A stretch of DNA of 8,554 nt from an uncultured Clostridia bacterium (GTDB taxonomy: Bacteria; Bacillota; Clostridia; Oscillospirales; Ruminococcaceae). How positions within the stretch are numbered: position 1 is the stretch's first letter; each line of letters begins with the position of its first letter. The DNA lies in assembly GCA_947176675.1 (NCBI GenBank), contig CAMWRN010000089.1, forward strand, positions 1-8,554. The letters run 5' to 3'. A program made the position numbers and the translations under genes. The notes under the pieces are model-generated. The model had not been told where the DNA came from. It ran no database searches and saw only the letters and a list, made by a program, of their open reading frames with translations. Positions 6,364 to 8,554 of the stretch are shown in pieces.

Positions 6364-7509
6364 TTACAGAGCAGATACGGTGGCAGCCCAGTAATACGGT
6401 ATTCCTCCACCGTCTGTATAAAACGGTTGTCCATACGTTAAACCTTCAAAGCCTCCAGCGCCAGCGTTTAAATCGCTATTCCAAATCCGCATATTTTTCG
6501 TTCCTTGTACCTCTAAGTAACCTGATACTGTAACCGTGTGCCCCATTACGTAGGCGGAGTTAGCACCAGATGCAATGATTGGTGACGCGTTATCAATATT
6601 CTGTTTCAATTGCTCCCACGTAAGTGCGCTTAATCTGAGATAATTATAGTTAACTCCGTATAACCATAATGCATCTTGTATCTCGTATACATTTCCACCT
6701 GCATTGTAGTCTATTCCCATACGTGTGCAAACTTCAAATCCATTTACTACAGAAGTGTAAAAATAGTTATGTACGGTTGCAACCGAACTTGCCCAACATA
6801 TATTATACCCATATTGTCCCATTGCATGCGGTAACGTCAAATATCCACCCATTTTTTTATTCAATAAGCTTTCCTCATCTAAATTTGCGTTAATATCCAA
6901 ATCAAATAGATTATTAATTCGAGTATTCACTTTTGTCTGTTTTTCGTAAAAACTTTCATTCTTAAATGCCATATCTTCGGAATTTAACATATAAGGCTTA
7001 GCAATGCCTAAATCATCGTTATAATAATCGGTTGAATTAATTACGTTAAATTCAGTTTCAAAATAAACATCACCATTTAGGTAATAAACTACACATTCAT
7101 TATCTATATAATTAATGTCATTAAGCAGATCAACCATACTGTCCAATGCATTACAAGCGTACTGTCCGTCATATCCTATAGCCTCAATAAGATAAACAAC
7201 CTGATGTATACTTTCATCAATAATTGGAAAGTAAAACACATTATTTTGAGCATTAAGTTCTGCGTGATAAACCAAATACGGATCTCCGATATACAGAGCA
7301 TTTACATCTGCTACTCTTGACATAAAGATGTTGTCGGTCATAAGATAGCCAATTATGGTATTAAAAGAATTGTTTACATAATTACTCGCTATTGTTTCTT
7401 GATTTACTTCGGTTGAAGCATTTTCAGAATTATATGCAAACGCCTCTACAGAACAAAACAGAAGCTGAATGCATAAAATGATGGATAACACAAAACATTT
7501 TATTTTCAT
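6364..7509 (-). CDS. Secreted papain-like cysteine protease (C39/C70-like), 381 aa
   Basis: The protein begins with a signal peptide (MKIKCFVLSIILCIQLLFCS, with probable cleavage after VEAFA, residue 25). A long region at about 26-219 follows, with no recognised domain and probably a propeptide. The C-terminal catalytic domain (about 220-381) shows the papain-fold order. Gln232 in MGQYGYN is the probable oxyanion-hole residue, Cys238 in ICWASS the nucleophile, His324 in MGHTVTVSGY the base, and Asn344 in RIWNSD the third residue. The CWASS and GHTVTVSGY blocks resemble bacterial papain-like proteases of the C39_2 and AvrRpt2 (C70) groups; I cannot choose between them. No sortase motif or cell-wall repeat is visible, so the enzyme is likely released. 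The start has AAGGAG 7 nt upstream. The gene lies 22 nt after the 256-aa gene, so the two are probably co-transcribed. It is AT-richer than the conjugation genes. The substrate is unknown. Confidence 0.8.
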   Translation of the reverse strand: MKIKCFVLSIILCIQLLFCSVEAFAYNSENASTEVNQETIASNYVNNSFNTIIGYLMTDNIFMSRVADVNALYIGDPYLVYHAELNAQNNVFYFPIIDESIHQVVYLIEAIGYDGQYACNALDSMVDLLNDINYIDNECVVYYLNGDVYFETEFNVINSTDYYNDDLGIAKPYMLNSEDMAFKNESFYEKQTKVNTRINNLFDLDINANLDEESLLNKKMGGYLTLPHAMGQYGYNICWASSVATVHNYFYTSVVNGFEVCTRMGIDYNAGGNVYEIQDALWLYGVNYNYLRLSALTWEQLKQNIDNASPIIASGANSAYVMGHTVTVSGYLEVQGTKNMRIWNSDLNAGAGGFEGLTYGQPFYTDGGGIPYYWAATVSAL

Positions 7510-7531
7510 ATTAATTCTCCTTAATTATTTT

Positions 7532-8302
7532 TTAAAATTCAATCCATATAAGATTTTCTTTGTCAATAATATCGCTGTAGGATATGCTCAAACCTTTTTT
7601 CTCCAATATACTGTAGCAATCGCCCTCAATTTCAAGTTTATGCCTTGATAATCCTACATTGACAATATTATTTTCATTGTCAAGCAACTTTGTATCCATT
7701 CCATTTGTCAGAAGAACGTATTTCTTGTCCTTTTCCTTAGCAAGTTTTTCTAAAATGATTGAAAAGCCGCCATTCTCGCTGTCATTTACACTTACGCTCA
7801 TTGTTTCAATTTTGTCCCTTAGAAACCTTACAGTGCCTGCTTCTTCCAAGTCTTTTGTGAAAATAAAACATTGTATAACGTCACTTGTTTGATTTGACGC
7901 TACATCAAAGAAGGTAGCACTACTGATTGACAGGTAACATCCATTTTCATTGTATAGCTTTGATGTTTGCATTTCATTAACAAAGCCGTAAACCAATGCG
8001 CTAAAAAGTCCTTTAAATTCCTTTGCAGCAAACGTCCCTTTTAAGTCAACGGCAGCTTTAATATTTTCCGATTGGGATATTATTTCCTCGCTGCATACAT
8101 CACTGTATTCACCATATGACTTTATTGGACTGGTCAACACATCATCTTGCAAATCAGAAGTTTCTTGTCTGCCAGAAAACTCCAATGTCAATACATCATC
8201 TTGCACGTCAGAAGTTTCTTGTTTGCCAGAAAGCTCTGATATTATAAATGCTATAATGCACACAGCCAAAACAATTACAGTTATAATACCAATCTTTTTC
8301 AT
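7532..8302 (-). CDS. Membrane-anchored protein of unknown function (256 aa) with an 18-aa tandem duplication
   Basis: The N-terminus MKKIGIITVIVLAVCIIAFI forms one hydrophobic segment (about residues 4-21) with lysines in front and no convincing cleavage site. A single-pass protein with most of its mass outside the cell is therefore likely. Residues 22-39 and 40-57 are tandem copies of an acidic 18-residue unit (SGKQETSDVQDDVLT and SGRQETSDLQDDVLT), a spacer between membrane and domain. The remaining 200 residues form a mixed alpha/beta domain that I do not recognise; it starts about NIKAAVDLKGTFAAKEFKGL and ends SYSDIIDKENLIWIEF. GGAGGG lies 11 nt before the ATG. It is directly upstream of the exported protease. 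It could be its inhibitor, anchor or processing partner, but that is guesswork from position. Confidence 0.7.
   Translation of the reverse strand: MKKIGIITVIVLAVCIIAFIISELSGKQETSDVQDDVLTLEFSGRQETSDLQDDVLTSPIKSYGEYSDVCSEEIISQSENIKAAVDLKGTFAAKEFKGLFSALVYGFVNEMQTSKLYNENGCYLSISSATFFDVASNQTSDVIQCFIFTKDLEEAGTVRFLRDKIETMSVSVNDSENGGFSIILEKLAKEKDKKYVLLTNGMDTKLLDNENNIVNVGLSRHKLEIEGDCYSILEKKGLSISYSDIIDKENLIWIEF
8133..8240 (-). repeat. 54-bp tandem duplication in the 256-aa gene
   Basis: Two adjacent 54-bp copies, 8133-8186 and 8187-8240, differ at about seven positions. The length is a multiple of three, so the frame is kept and the protein gains an 18-residue repeat. Several of the differences are silent or conservative (K/R, V/L), suggesting the duplication is not recent and that the peptide has been kept. 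Confidence 0.9.
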
Positions 8303-8319
8303 TTTCCCGCTTGCCCTCC

Positions 8320-8348
8320 ATTATAAAACAAATTCTATTCTGTAACAA
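8320..8348 (-). promoter_or_regulatory. Candidate sigma-A promoter for the 256-aa/protease pair
   Basis: On the minus strand, TTGTTA (8343-8348) and TATAAT (8320-8325) stand 17 bp apart, close to the housekeeping consensus. A caution is that the predicted start point, near 8313, would fall at or after the GGAGGG ribosome site (8314-8319). A transcript from here would then have only about 10 nt of leader and lack that site. Either a promoter further upstream is used, or this match is accidental in AT-rich DNA. Confidence 0.45.
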
Positions 8349-8554
8349 TACAAAAAACAATTCCCAATTGGAAAACCTCACCCAGCATTTTTTACAATAT
8401 TATTATAGTATTTATCACAAATAATTTTGTAAGTTATCACTCCTTTTTAACATTATAAATGCACATATTGTATAATTAAATACATAATTTACATTCTAAG
8501 CAATTTTTTTGCTAACAAAATCTTAACACCTCCTTTTACCGCTCTATATAGCCT
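8349..8554. other. AT-rich region upstream of unit 2 with two orphan ribosome-site sequences
   Basis: No gene of normal size is seen to the window edge. On the minus strand a perfect AAAAGGAGGTG (8527-8537) is followed 10 nt later by a 9-codon ORF from TTG at 8518 to TAA at 8489 (MLAKKLLRM). A second AAAAAGGAGTG (8438-8448) has only overlapping micro-ORFs of 12 and 20 codons. Several TATAAT-like hexamers occur, as expected in AT-rich DNA. A CCAATTGG palindrome lies at 8364-8371. The stretch could be a leader, or the remains of a decayed gene. Confidence 0.35.

Noticed and set aside
8359..8374. Possible third copy of the TTCCCC palindrome (AATTCCCAATTGGAAA)
   Set aside because: It shares only part of the sequence; the centre is CCAATTGG, not CCCCATTGGGG, and it is not in a coding region. 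It is probably an unrelated palindrome.
8499..8517. Hairpin AGCAA-TTTTT-TTGCT as a terminator
   Set aside because: The stem is only 5 bp and AT-rich, too weak for an intrinsic terminator.
1..8554. tRNA, rRNA, CRISPR array, insertion sequence, oriT or attachment site
   Set aside because: None is visible: there are no spaced repeats, no transposase or relaxase motifs, and no cloverleaf or nick-site-like sequence that I could recognise.

Overview
The window looks like a piece of a conjugative or integrative element from a low-to-mid GC Gram-positive gut-type Clostridia (Ruminococcus/Oscillospiraceae-like). The evidence is strong AAGGAGG-type ribosome sites, several GTG/TTG starts, a lipoprotein signal, a VirD4-type coupling protein of the Firmicutes conjugation type, and a BspA-like leucine-rich-repeat module. 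No species can be named from the sequence alone. Every gene I accept lies on the minus strand; the plus-strand reading frames are shadows.

Two transcription units are visible. Unit 1 (6110 down to the left edge, minus strand) is a tightly packed conjugation operon. It runs from an extended -10 promoter through a 291-aa lipoprotein, a 736-aa soluble repeat protein (tentatively DUF3801/PcfB-like) and a VirD4-type ATPase, to a 60-aa protein and a further small protein cut by the window edge. Spacings run from a 25-nt overlap to a 17-nt gap, so translation is probably coupled along the operon. Unit 2 (8302-6364) is AT-richer. It encodes a membrane-anchored 256-aa protein of unknown function and a secreted papain-like cysteine protease, and ends in a strong intrinsic terminator (6276-6309) that separates it from unit 1.

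The most unusual locus is the coupling protein. Between its membrane segment and its Walker A motif it carries about 200 extra residues, most of them a BspA-like LRR module. A single in-frame TAA codon (2328-2330) lies inside the first LRR repeat, so the gene reads as two ORFs in the same frame (215 and 638 codons) with a GTG codon directly after the stop. The LRR module is preceded by an 18-bp palindromic sequence encoding NSPMGN. An identical copy, in the same reading frame, sits near the end of the 60-aa gene, which suggests a small dispersed palindrome that inserts in coding sequence.

Unit 1 would contribute the substrate-recruiting part of a type IV secretion/conjugation apparatus. Unit 2 may be cargo or neighbouring chromosomal DNA: an exported protease with a co-transcribed membrane partner. 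No relaxase, oriT, integrase, attachment site, tRNA or CRISPR array is visible.
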